Assembly: GCA_948470475.1 (NCBI GenBank)
Contig: OX419346.1
Coordinates: forward strand, 4,186,231-4,250,230
DNA: 64,000 nt
Reading direction: 5' to 3'
DNA from: Galaxea fascicularis
Taxonomy: Eukaryota > Cnidaria > Anthozoa > Scleractinia > Euphylliidae
Shown here: piece by piece, positions 49,701 to 58,522 of the stretch
How positions within the stretch are numbered: the first letter of the stretch is position 1
How the letters are laid out: every line of letters begins with the position of its first letter
The notes under the pieces: generated by a model
Seen by the model: only the letters and a program-made list of their open reading frames with translations
The model's database searches: none
What the model was told of the DNA's origin: nothing
Translations under genes and position numbers: made by a program

Positions 49701-52700
49701 AGGAGACCAAAACTGTCCATAAAGCACAGACAAACATTAAGTACAGAATCACGTTTTTTATTTCAGCTTTCAAGGGTGTTCGTTCATGCAGTTTAATTTG
49801 TATCTAAGAAACGGTTTTCAGTATAATGAACTCTGTCGATATCTTGATGATATTTCATCAATTTTTGTTTATCTTTGTTATGCATACCTTTTTACCCATG
49901 CGAGCAAGAGCCATGCTGAGAGTGGTTGCTAAGCTTGATTTACCAACACCTACAAACCAGGAAGAATTATTAATATTATTAATATTAGTCAATATTAGTG
50001 AATCATTTTGGACCCTTACCATTTACATGGAAAACCCAGAAATTCTGGTTGGAAAATCAAATGGTGCAATACCATTCCATTGGGATCATTTCAGAAGTTA
50101 TGAGGCTTTGGCTTAATGAATGCACTTTCTGTTATTTTTAGCTTTCCAACTGATACTAGGACATTAATTTTTGTGATTTATCCATTTTGTGTTGGACAAG
50201 CTGCAGCATTAAATATTTACAATTAAAAATTCCACCGCATGGAATGTGTTTAATGGCAAGCACCCTTAGTGAATTGAGCCAACAAGGGAAGCGGAGCCCA
50301 CAGGCTAGTTCTGATTGGTTAACTTGGTGGTGATTAGCAAAGCACTATTCACTTCTGAGCAGCCAAAGAGGAAATTATCTGAATAAACGCTAGTTATTCA
50401 GCTTAAATTGTGTGGTATATACCGTACCTCAGTGTCAGTGAATGTGGTGGATAATTACCTCACCTCCACTTCAGTGAATAATTGTTAAATATTAGTTTTC
50501 AATTTGTTAAGAATTTATTCACACCAGGATCTTAAGTGCCTTCCTAACAACTTTGATCACCTCTATAGTACTGACAGAAACTACTCAAAAATGAAAGTTG
50601 TCATGCCAGAAAATCACTGAAAAGCAGTGTTTGCAAATTTTACAGTCTTTCCCGTAAAACCGTGAACGCCAGAAAAAATTTCTGGAATGTTCATTGTTTT
50701 GCGACCAATCAGAAGCAACATGAAACCACAACCTAATTACCGTTACTGTTTGCGGTTTAGTTTTCTCACGTGTGATTGGCTTTTTACTTGAAACACAATA
50801 ACATTCCATAGATATTTTTGGTGTTCACTGTTTTACGGGAAAGACTGTAACAAAACAAACCATTCACTGTAAGTAGAAAGAGCACTTTAATTTAGTACAT
50901 ATTTCTCTCAATTCAATGGAAATAATTATATTGTCAGTTGCTGCAGGGTTCTACAATTCTGTCAGGCAAGGCTGGGTCACCTAGCCATGGGTACCATGAC
51001 AGATTAGCAGAAGTCCTGTACATACCAAGACAATGCTTAAATACCAGTAAGTCACAAGTCTTCAATACACTGTACCTCCTTTTCCAGACAAAATAAGAAT
51101 TTTGTGCTTGACAGCATTCATCCTTAAATCAATCATCTCCTGATCTGGGTCCACACCCCCTGTAGGTCAAAGCAGAGGTTATTTGGTTCAGGACTGGTTT
51201 AAAACTACACTGTCTATAGCTATGGATAGAGCCACTAAAACCTGTGCATATGAAAATCAAATGTGACTGGACCCACCCGGCCTTGAAGACCACCTCAAGT
51301 AATCACTTCCTGAATTTGTAACAGCTGCTTGCTGTAAGAGCTCTATTTAACCCCTAACCCTATTTTCCTGTTTAACACAGGACTTGTGTAAATTGCAATG
51401 ACAATCACCAGCTTTGATAATGGTACCATATGGGTACAACTTTATAACATCAAAGTAGAAAGTACAGCAAGATTTCCACGTAGCCTCATACATTAATTAT
51501 ACATGCATTTTGTGACTCAAACTCTATTCGTTTTTGGAACAGGGTTAGTATGACAGTGATGCATGTATAATAATATTAATGTATGGGGCTGCGTGGAAAT
51601 CTTTCTGAAAGTACTGTACCTTGTTGACTACAAAGGAATTGTCCTGGGCATCCCTGACAAACACTTGCTTTCCCTGCTAAAGACTGGCATTCATTTAAAG
51701 TAGACATCACAAGTTTTTTAAATATCTAATCAAATAACAACAGCTAAACTCTAAATTACTAAAATTAATAATATCATTTGTTTCATTTATTTGGTCAATT
51801 ATTGAGCAGTTGATATGACTGGTCAAGCAGATAGTTGAAGAGAAAAGAAGTAGAAAGACGACAGTGAAAGATAATGGCTAGCAAAAGCTAGAAAAGATAC
51901 CATTGCACAGAAGTGCCCATACACAGCAGAAACACCATACATGCCACTTTGAAACGTGTGAAACATAGTCAATAAAGCCAATAAAGATCACCTTATGATC
52001 AGCTTACACCTGCCCCATACCTGGTCTAATTTTAAAGCCCAAGTAACAACAGATGTCAAGGCTGTGCTCTAAGAAAAGTAGTTGGGTGCCCAAACTCTCT
52101 AAGCCCTTAAAATCCAGGGTGCTTAGCATATATGTTTGGTGCAAACACTAATAATTATTTCCTGGTCACCCAAAGGCAAAACCAAGTTGCCATGGGTGAC
52201 TGGGTAGTCCACTAGAGCACAGCCCTGGACATTTGGTACAACGAGTTGCAAAAATACTTGAGACACTGTATGCCATTTAGCCTTCAATAATGTTTCCATT
52301 ATCTTCCACTTTCCCTCCCCCTCCCCCTCTTATCAAAGTTGTTAACAGTGCAACACCATTCTGGAAACTTTGAGAAACAACTTTGAAAGAGGGAGAGGGA
52401 GGGGGTGAGTATTGTATCTCACAGATTTGTTAGCAGCAGCATTTTAGAGAAAGAAAAGATGGGTTTGATTGCGAATGTCTCAACAATTTTGCAGCTGGTT
52501 GTAGCGCCTTGAAACATATGCAACTGATGGAAATTCCATGCCTGACTGAACATCTGACATTAGCTGTTAGTCCCACGAATAACCCTTTTACCAGGGCCTG
52601 AACAATCAGTGGAAATCCATGATCGGAAAATCAATGGATCAGTCAATGGCAATCGATTATGGTTAATTAATTATTGGAATCGATTGGCATCGGCCAATCA

Positions 52701-53115
52701 ATTGATGACCAATTGATAATCACACAAAGTGTGGCGAACTTCATTGTGTGTCAGAGGAAAACCAAAGTCAAGTTTAGTCCAAGGAAAACCAATGGCAGTC
52801 AAGTGATCAATTAATATCCGTAATCAATGAAAATCGATGTTATTCAATTGATTGGTTCTCATTGATTATCAAGGACATTCTGATAATCGATGACAATCGA
52901 TAATCACAAAAACTTGCGCGATCGATTGTCCATCGATTATCGATATCAGTCGACGAATTGCCATCGATTGTCATCGATCATCGGTTTCATCGATTGCTCG
53001 GGCCCTGCTTTTATGCGACCTGTTGCACCGAGCTCAGGCTTCTAAATAAAAATTCTGAACTCACCGTTTCCGAAGGGCAGCCTACTGCAGTCGCCTTATC
53101 ACCATCTGACTCCAT
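43715..53115 (-). CDS. NUBP1: Cytosolic Fe-S cluster assembly factor NUBP1 (Nbp35), 11 exons
   Basis: Exons: 53115-53065, 51683-51620, 51159-51076, 49949-49888, 49691-49588, 49014-48952, 47831-47803, 47161-47102, 45425-45220, 44754-44665, 43831-43715. All phases agree, giving 309 residues (human NUBP1 has 320). This P-loop ATPase of the Mrp/Nbp35 family is a scaffold of the CIA machinery that loads Fe-S clusters onto cytosolic and nuclear proteins. It carries the deviant Walker A GKGGVGKSS, the switch-like [39 protein letters not shown] and the C-terminal bridging motif CPHC. The N-terminal four-Cys cluster that separates NUBP1 from NUBP2 is complete: one Cys in exon 1 (GCPSET) and three in the 64-bp exon 2 ([11 protein letters not shown]). 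A short upstream frame starting near 53173 precedes the chosen ATG and ends before it. Confidence 0.95.
43945..44165. repeat. Dispersed palindromic repeat, related to 50300-50490
   Basis: It contains tatataccacacaag and ttgtgtggtatata arms around ttctgattggttaac, aataaacgctagttattcag and cacttcggtgaataattg. The last blocks recur at 50300-50490. It is an inverted-repeat transposon-like unit inside the last NUBP1 intron. Confidence 0.65.
44414..44549. mobile_element. Inverted-repeat element, 136 bp
   Basis: The left arm atgctcggatatttgtcc pairs with the right arm ggacaaatatccgaacat. It lies in the last NUBP1 intron, about 115 bp after the 44754-44665 exon. Confidence 0.6.
45519..45755. mobile_element. 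MITE with ggccggttgttcgaaa-type ends
   Basis: The left end is tgggccggttgttcgaaag and the right end ctttcgaacaaccaggcc, a close complement. Secondary pairing occurs between aatccaggatta and taatcctggatta. The termini resemble those of 15589-15735, suggesting one family. It lies about 95 bp upstream of the NUBP1 exon 45425-45220. Confidence 0.7.
45916..46623 (+). mobile_element. Solo LTR with 5-bp target site duplication
   Basis: The element starts TGTTACGA and ends TCGTAACA (TG...CA with an 8-bp inverted repeat). It is flanked on each side by the identical pentamer cagac (45911-45915 and 46624-46628), as left by LTR-retrotransposon integration. Inside, a TATA-like tatataag lies near 46115, a tandem array at about 46227-46440, and an AATAAA near 46526, consistent with U3-R-U5 order on the plus strand. 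No internal coding region remains, so the element is the product of LTR-LTR recombination. It lies in a NUBP1 intron, opposite in sense to the gene. A Ty3/Gypsy or BEL origin cannot be decided. Confidence 0.88.
46227..46440 (+). repeat. 47-48-bp tandem repeat inside the solo LTR
   Basis: About four and a half units of the form ttggcggaggccgtgtttat ... acagaggtcgtttatacag. Units differ at a few positions, and one begins ttggcagagg. The array sits downstream of the TATA-like box, within the expected leader part of the LTR. It opens spurious reading frames on both strands. Confidence 0.88.
49352..49560 (+). repeat. Dispersed repeat, same family as 54560-54742
   Basis: It begins aaccctttcaaccccaagag and ends ttagggttcaaag. 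Shared blocks are agaggtcacgagaatt, aggacaggatca and cttgatattttaacaa. It is non-coding, in a NUBP1 intron close to the exon 49691-49588. Confidence 0.7.
50300..50490 (+). repeat. Dispersed repeat, related to 43945-44165
   Basis: It shares agttctgattggttaac, aataaacgctagttattcag, tgtgtggtatata and cttcagtgaataattg with the 43945-44165 copy. It lies in a NUBP1 intron. Confidence 0.65.
50640..50850. mobile_element. MITE with ttacagtctttcccgtaaaa ends
   Basis: A 211-bp element. The outer 20 bp are exact inverted repeats, and pairing continues inward (gtgaac / gttcac, ggaatgtt / aacattcc). It is non-coding, in the NUBP1 intron between exons 51159-51076 and 49949-49888. Confidence 0.8.
51466..51609. 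mobile_element. Palindromic MITE, 144 bp
   Basis: The left end cagcaagatttccacg pairs imperfectly with the right end cgtggaaatctttctg. Inner arms cctcatacattaatta and taatattaatgtatgggg also pair. Its edge is only 11 bp from the 64-bp NUBP1 exon 51683-51620. Confidence 0.7.
52593..53007. mobile_element. atcgat-rich element with agggcctgaacaatc ends
   Basis: A 415-bp element whose left end agggcctgaacaatc and right end gattgctcgggccct are inverted repeats with few mismatches. The inside is packed with variants of atcgattgtcatcgat and caatcgattatc on both strands, so almost any segment can pair with another. It is non-coding and lies in intron 1 of NUBP1, 58 bp from the first coding exon. Confidence 0.7.
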
Positions 53116-53746
53116 ACCTGCACTATTAGCACCAAACGAAGGCCGTCAACGTCGACACGGACTACTTTTCATCTCGTAAAAAGTACAATGTACTCAAATC
53201 CGTTCGGCATGTTGGACGACGTTACTGAAAAAAACTGGGTACGAAATGCGTGACGTTTCAAGTTCAGCGTGACCATGGTGTGACAGTTTTTTTTTTCTTG
53301 AAATAAAAATTCCCGCAAGGCTACTGTGAAAAAAATAAAATAAAATAAAATAAAACCTTGTTGCACAATGTATTAAAAAAAGAAAAGCAAGATCTTGCAT
53401 TAATAGTAAAAAATAAACTAATTCAATAATTCGCAGACATTTCACCAACAGTTTCAGGCAGGACAAATTATTAAGTAACACTATGTCTTCACGATTAGTA
53501 CGTTTTCTCTCGTCTATTAAGGTTATACTACATAATACTACATGACGTTCGTCAAGGCCAAGGACGCTTTTTTTTATTTAATATTTTTCAGTATCTCAAT
53601 TTATCAATTTACACGCATTGCGTGAGTAAATTTGTCCTGCAAGAAAAACTGGGGCGAGTGTTACAACATGGCGGACATCTTGCTTCACGGATGCGGTGAG
53701 GAAGGTAGTTTGCTGCAGACAGATCGCAGGCTATGAATAATCAAGC
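53116..53746. promoter_or_regulatory. Probable bidirectional promoter of NUBP1 and IMMP2L
   Basis: The two start codons face away from each other 631 bp apart. Near 53668 lies acatggcggacatcttg, which contains an atggcgg core on one strand and aagatg on the other, resembling YY1-type sites common at housekeeping promoters. No TATA box was identified. Sharing of the promoter is inferred from the arrangement alone. Confidence 0.5.
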
Positions 53747-56710
53747 ATGGTTTTTCAAAGGGTACGGCCGTATCTCGGTCGTTTTGCATTTGGGTTTGCT
53801 GTGGGTTTCCCGGTAGCGGTTACGTTTATAGAAAACGTATGCAGTGTAAAAGGAGTACACGGAATCTCGATGCAAGTGAGATAATCGTTCCTTCACCCTT
53901 AACTTATCTTTGAGCTAGATTTGAACGGAACCAGATTAACTTAATTTTTAGTTTTAATCATGTTGTGATCGTCATACATTAGGCGTGCTTATAGTACAGA
54001 GAATTATACGATCTGTTCACTTTATGAACGTAATTTGGGGTCTTTGTGCAGGTTACTACCTGAGAGCATTGTATTTTGTTCACTTGGGATTAGTCTATAT
54101 TTGGCGTTATTTTGTGTTCTGTCTTTTGTTTCTTTTGTTTTACGTCATTTGTGCTCCGGTACCTCCAGAAGGACGTTGTAATTTGTACCTAGGCTAGAAA
54201 GCTTGATAATTTAAGGACATAATTACTGTAGTATCTTTTTTTGGTTCATCAAACTTAGCATAACAAATGTATTTGTCTGATTGTTTGTTTTGATTTATTT
54301 ATTGTGCTCCTGTTGTGATTTATTATGATTTTATTGAACTTATAATAAACTTACTTATTAAAAACTTTTTTTCTGTCTCCAGCCAACCTTAAACCCAAAG
54401 CCACATTTCAGGGGGGATGTAGTCTTTGTCAACAGTTGGGTTGTCAGACGATTTGAAGGGATCAACAGAGGGGACATCGTAACTCTTATGTGAGTGAATT
54501 CCTATGCTATTTAGTCTTGGTTTCTTTTTTGTTTTGTGTTGTTTTCTTACTCAGAATCTGAGTGATCAACAACCAATTTCTCCTTGTAATATCCACACTT
54601 TATAAAACAGAGAGGTCACGAGAATTGAGGACAGGATCACTTAACATGAATTTCCTTGATATTTTAACAATTTCTCCCTACTATGTCTCTAGGAAATGTG
54701 TAGAGGCAACAGATGAGAATTGAAATTTTGATCTAAGGGTTAATGATTTTTTTCCTGATTCAATCATCCCTGCCACTTAAAATGTGGAGAGACCCCCTCC
54801 CCATTCAATTTGACAATGCTGTCTCATCCGGAACAAAGCTGACCACTCTTTGTTTTGGCCTGACATTCATGTATTCACAGTATCTGTATTTGATGCTCTT
54901 GCCGACAGTGATCCATCAGACCCTGATGCTGTTCTTATTAAAAGAGTTATAGCAATAGCAGGTGATCATGTCAAGTAAGTTTCTTTTTTTTTTTCTTGAC
55001 CACTGTACAAAAAGTTAATTCCGGAAAATGTAATCCATTTTATTTTGTCAAGAGAGGAAGCACTAAGGTTCTAGTTGTCACAGTTTTGCTGGCCTTTTTA
55101 ACAAGAAGGGTGAAAAGGCGGAGAATCAAGGGAAAAAGGAGAAGAAGTCAGACAACCAAAGCAGCTTCCACATGAAACATCTGCAGGCCACCATGTCAGA
55201 TGCTACCATCACAATAATATTATTGTTGACACCTTAAAGTGCCTATAACCCCAAATACATTTTTTCACTAAAATGAATCTTTGCACCTCTTTGCACCAGA
55301 TCTTGCACCAGATCTTGACTTTTTATAGGCTTTAAATTTTGTTTCACGACCGAGTCAGGTGAGGCATGGGTCTATACCTGATTTGACATCACAAACTGAT
55401 TTGCATTGCATTGACTCTTTGTAAACGTGCATGCAAAGTAGATTGTGACGTCAAATCAGGAATAGACCCACTCTCCTTGTGACTCAGTGTGAAAGAAACA
55501 GTGCTTGGTTTTTCACAAGTTTTGAAGCTTATAACAAAGCAGGATTTATTAAACAAAGGAAAAAAAAGGCCACAATGCATTTCAAACAAGTGGAAAGATC
55601 TATTTCAGTGAAAAAAAAATTATATTTTGGGGTTCTGGGTCAAATTAATTTTGTACCATAGGTAAGTGATGCTCAGTAGCTTTCATTTGAATGGCTCATT
55701 TTAGGATTTCACCCAGTCACCTTGAAGGCAGCATACATAAAGTTACTTCCCTGCTGGCAGAGGTCTCTCTCCTCTTGTTTATTTCTTGCAGTAAGAGAGC
55801 TTTGCTAGCAGGGAATCATAATAAACAGCACCACAGGAAAGTACTGCTCAGTAGCTGTCATTTCAATGGACACACTTAAAGATTTCATCCACAGACTCAA
55901 AACCTAGAACCACCGTGTACAGCGTAACAAACAGCACTACAGGAAAGTACTGCTCAGTAGCTTTCATTTGAATGGTCACACTTTAGGATTTCATCCACAG
56001 ACTCAAAACCACATCTTTACCCTTTCTTTTCCTGCAGAAGTATTAGCTACAAGAAAAAGATTGTCCACGTCCCAAAAGGTCACTGTTGGGTGGAAGGAGA
56101 CAACAGTTCACACAGCCATGATAGTAACTCTTTTGGTCCGGTGAGTTGCTGGGAACCCTTTCCAACCCTAAGATAAAATCTAAATTCTCATAGGTTGCCC
56201 CTAAGCGTTTCCTTTAGCAGCAGTAGGGAGAAATTGTTAGTTTAAATATGAAGCAAATCCTGTGCGATCCAGTCCTTAATTCTTCTGATCACTCTGTTTT
56301 ATAAAGCGAGAAATTTGATGTTCATCATTCTTAGAGTTTTTGGGTTAATGACTTTTCGCAAGGTTGGAGGAGTGGAATGAAGTTGGGGAGAAGATGAATT
56401 GGGAGTCAACATTTCTCGGTTCCCGTTCCCTGTATTCCCGCTATCCATAGCTTTTTCTCCCGAGTTCCCGCTCTTTTTCCTGAAGCTTCCATCCCGATAA
56501 ATTATTGTTCCGCTGCTCAGACTGCTGTCTCATCAACACAAGGCAAAGAACAGACATTTGAGAAACAAAAGACGAATAGCAACGTGCTGATCTCTGTTTA
56601 CACTCTTCACGGCCGATCACAACGTGGTTAAACTGACAGACGACCAATAACATCACGAGTTCGTTCACTTCTCAGATCAACGACCAGAGTATTTATACCA
56701 TCGATTTGGT

Positions 56711-56745
<35 letters not shown>

Positions 56746-57404
56746 TCACAGGGATTATAAAAGCTGACGTTTCGAGCGTTAGCCCTGCGACAGCTTTGAG
56801 AATCCCTGTTCGGTGGTCAATTGACATCATCAACTCCGTTGATAAGACAAAATTCTTGTGTACAACTCCCCCACCGACGCAGCTCCACACCGCCTTTATT
56901 ATTTTATACCATCTACTGACGTTACACAAATCACTTAACCCTGATGATGACCTCCGTTCAGATTGTCGAAACGTCAGTCAATGTCGCCTAAATTAAACAG
57001 TCCTTCACAGTCCTTGTCACTCAGAATATCAACTGAAAAAACTACCTAGATAATAGATATCCGTAGGATTTCTAACCGTAACCCCCGCCCCCCCTCAAAA
57101 ATCTATTGGTTCTAAGACTTCGCCCTTTCTTTAGGTGTCCTTAGGGCTTGTACAGGGAAAAGCAAGTCACATCGTGTGGCCTCCGGGAAGATGGCAGCGA
57201 CTGGAGAACTTTATACCCGAAGGTCGACTTACCTCTTACCGCGACTATACTTTTCCCGAGTCAAAAACTGTTAGAGATGCACCAAACAGTCTAGAGAAGG
57301 GAACTCAAAGGGAAGGACTCACATGCAGTAATTCAAGCTGGTCATGTAATGCCCCTGAAGATCCTAGTCCTGTTAAAGAGATAATATATGGTCCGATCAG
57401 GTGA
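53747..57404 (+). CDS. IMMP2L: Mitochondrial inner membrane protease subunit 2
   Basis: Exons: 53747-53875, 54383-54489, 54909-54974, 56038-56140, 57135-57404. Phases agree, giving 224 residues. This S26-family signal peptidase forms the catalytic IMP complex facing the intermembrane space and removes sorting peptides. The first exon holds a hydrophobic anchor (FAFGFAVGFPVAVTFIENV) and the catalytic serine in GISMQPTLNP (Ser41). The catalytic lysine is in VLIKRVIAIAGD (Lys90). The family box WVEGDNSSHSHDSNSFGPVSLGL is split across the last two exons. The final exon reads SHIVWPPGRWQRLENFIPEG, matching the family end, then runs on about 55 residues to PIR, longer than the 175-residue human protein. 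A polyadenylation signal follows at 57514. The next ATG-like start at 53735 is out of frame. Confidence 0.95.
54560..54742 (+). repeat. Dispersed repeat, same family as 49352-49560
   Basis: Blocks agaggtcacgagaattg, aggacaggatca, cttgatattttaacaa and ctaagggttaa match the 49352 copy. The unit at 56155-56345 is a diverged reversed copy. It lies in intron 2 of IMMP2L. Confidence 0.7.
55236..55643. mobile_element. Large imperfect palindrome, about 408 bp
   Basis: Outer arms aagtgcctataaccccaaat and attttggggttctgg pair. Inner arms gggtctatacctgatttgac and gtcaaatcaggaatagaccc pair almost perfectly around 55440. It is non-coding, in intron 3 of IMMP2L. Confidence 0.7.
55668..56012. repeat. Three diverged direct repeats
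   Basis: The block tgctcagtagctttcatttg followed by aatgg, cacacttt and aggatttcatccacagactc occurs near 55669, 55848 and 55947. The copies lie just before IMMP2L exon 4. They probably represent a duplicated dispersed repeat. Confidence 0.7.
56155..56345 (-). repeat. Reversed copy of the aacccttt dispersed repeat
   Basis: It begins aaccctttccaaccctaag and contains ctaaattctcat, agggagaaattgtta, ccagtccttaattctt and ctctgttttataaagc, which are complements of blocks in the 54560-54742 copy. It lies in intron 4 of IMMP2L. Confidence 0.6.
56703..56990. mobile_element. Penelope-like non-coding fragment with hammerhead-like cores
   Basis: Inverted arms ttatcaacagagttgataat and atcatcaactccgttgataa flank 56715-56845, with the repeated phrase attgaccacc. 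On the minus strand gctaacgctcgaaacgtcag (56771-56790) and on the plus strand ctgatgatgacc...gtcgaaacgtcag (56941-56977) resemble the core of hammerhead ribozymes found in Penelope-like elements. No reverse transcriptase is present. The element class is inferred from these phrases. Confidence 0.5.
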
Positions 57405-57513
57405 CCGGAGTGTTTGCTCGTGGGAAAGAAGAGTTGCTATTAGCCAAATGCATTGCGCTTCCCATGTTAAAACATACGAGCTAGTGTGAAATTTACTGCC
57501 TGCCTTGTTTGTA

Positions 57514-57519
57514 AATAAA
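57514..57519 (+). terminator. Polyadenylation signal AATAAA
   Basis: A canonical hexamer about 110 bp after the IMMP2L stop codon. Confidence 0.6.
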
Positions 57520-57818
57520 ACTTGTTTAAGTCCATCGTGTCTGTTCCCTTTTGGCCTTCAATGCCTACAACGCAGGCTATTTTAGATCTCACTCACCAAA
57601 TGCGTACACGTTTTTATTTCTTTTCTCTTATTCCTTTTCATTTCATTTCGTTTTTTTTTTTGCTCGTTTCTGCTTTTTTTCATCTCTTCTTTTCTTTTCG
57701 TAAAAGTCACACTGTTTATGGTAACCGCTTTGTGACCGAGCAAAAAGGATTAAACGAAAGCACAAGACCTTGAAAGCAGCTCTATCTGTACCTCTTGTGA
57801 AAGTGTTTTGACTGTTAA

Positions 57819-58133
57819 GCCGCTATTACACGTTGAAACTATTAGCTGAAACTTGTGTGCAACGGCGCAACGAGTCCGAGCGAGACTAGTTTCACGAAGC
57901 GGTGTTACACGGTGAAACTCTTTTTTTTTTTTTTTTTTTTATCACCACTGCGATTGTTGCGACCGTTGCAGAGGTAGAAAGCGGATCTACTTTTCGTGAA
58001 ACCCGTCTCGCAACAGAACTCAAAAAAGTTTCACGAAACCGACCATGTTACACGGTGCAACGCCTGCTGAAACTTGTTTCGCAGCGCCGTTGCACGTAAT
58101 TTTCAGCTAAAAGTTTCAACGTGTAACAGCGGC
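57819..58133. mobile_element. MITE with gccgctattacacgttgaaa ends
   Basis: A 315-bp element with ends gccgctattacacgttgaaa and its near complement. Repeated gtttcacgaa and gttacacggtg motifs lie inside, and a T20 run interrupts it near 57920. It ends about 390 bp upstream of the P450 start codon. Confidence 0.72.
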
Positions 58134-58522
58134 GTTACTCTTGAGTCCGTCCAACATGTACTCTTGTCGCCGGATGGTGACAGGATTGTTTCATCAACTG
58201 AAAAGGGACGCGCATGTACGCTCAGGCCCCACTCCGTTTCACAGTCAGCACTTTTTGGGTTAACAGTTGCTGCTTTTGCTATTGTTGTAGCTAGTTAGCA
58301 GAGTAATTTGGTTCTCGACGAAGTGAAATGCCTGCGTGGTCAACTTTGTTATGCAACAAAACACTGCATTCAATTAGCTGAAAGTCACGCAATTGCTACA
58401 CGTGTCAATTTACACGAGTCAATTTACACGTGAAAGTTCAACCTCGTTCCCAGGGGAACAAGGTTGGCAAAAGTCGAGCTTACAATGCAAAAAAGGTTAA
58501 TTTGCAAGGCGCTTAAGCAACC

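Larger units (their letters stand above)
57405..58522. other. Region between IMMP2L and the P450 gene
   Basis: It holds the IMMP2L 3' UTR, T-rich runs near 57645-57700, a MITE at 57819-58133 and the P450 promoter. Open frames at 57902-58298 lie within or at the edge of the MITE and are not supported as genes. Confidence 0.5.
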
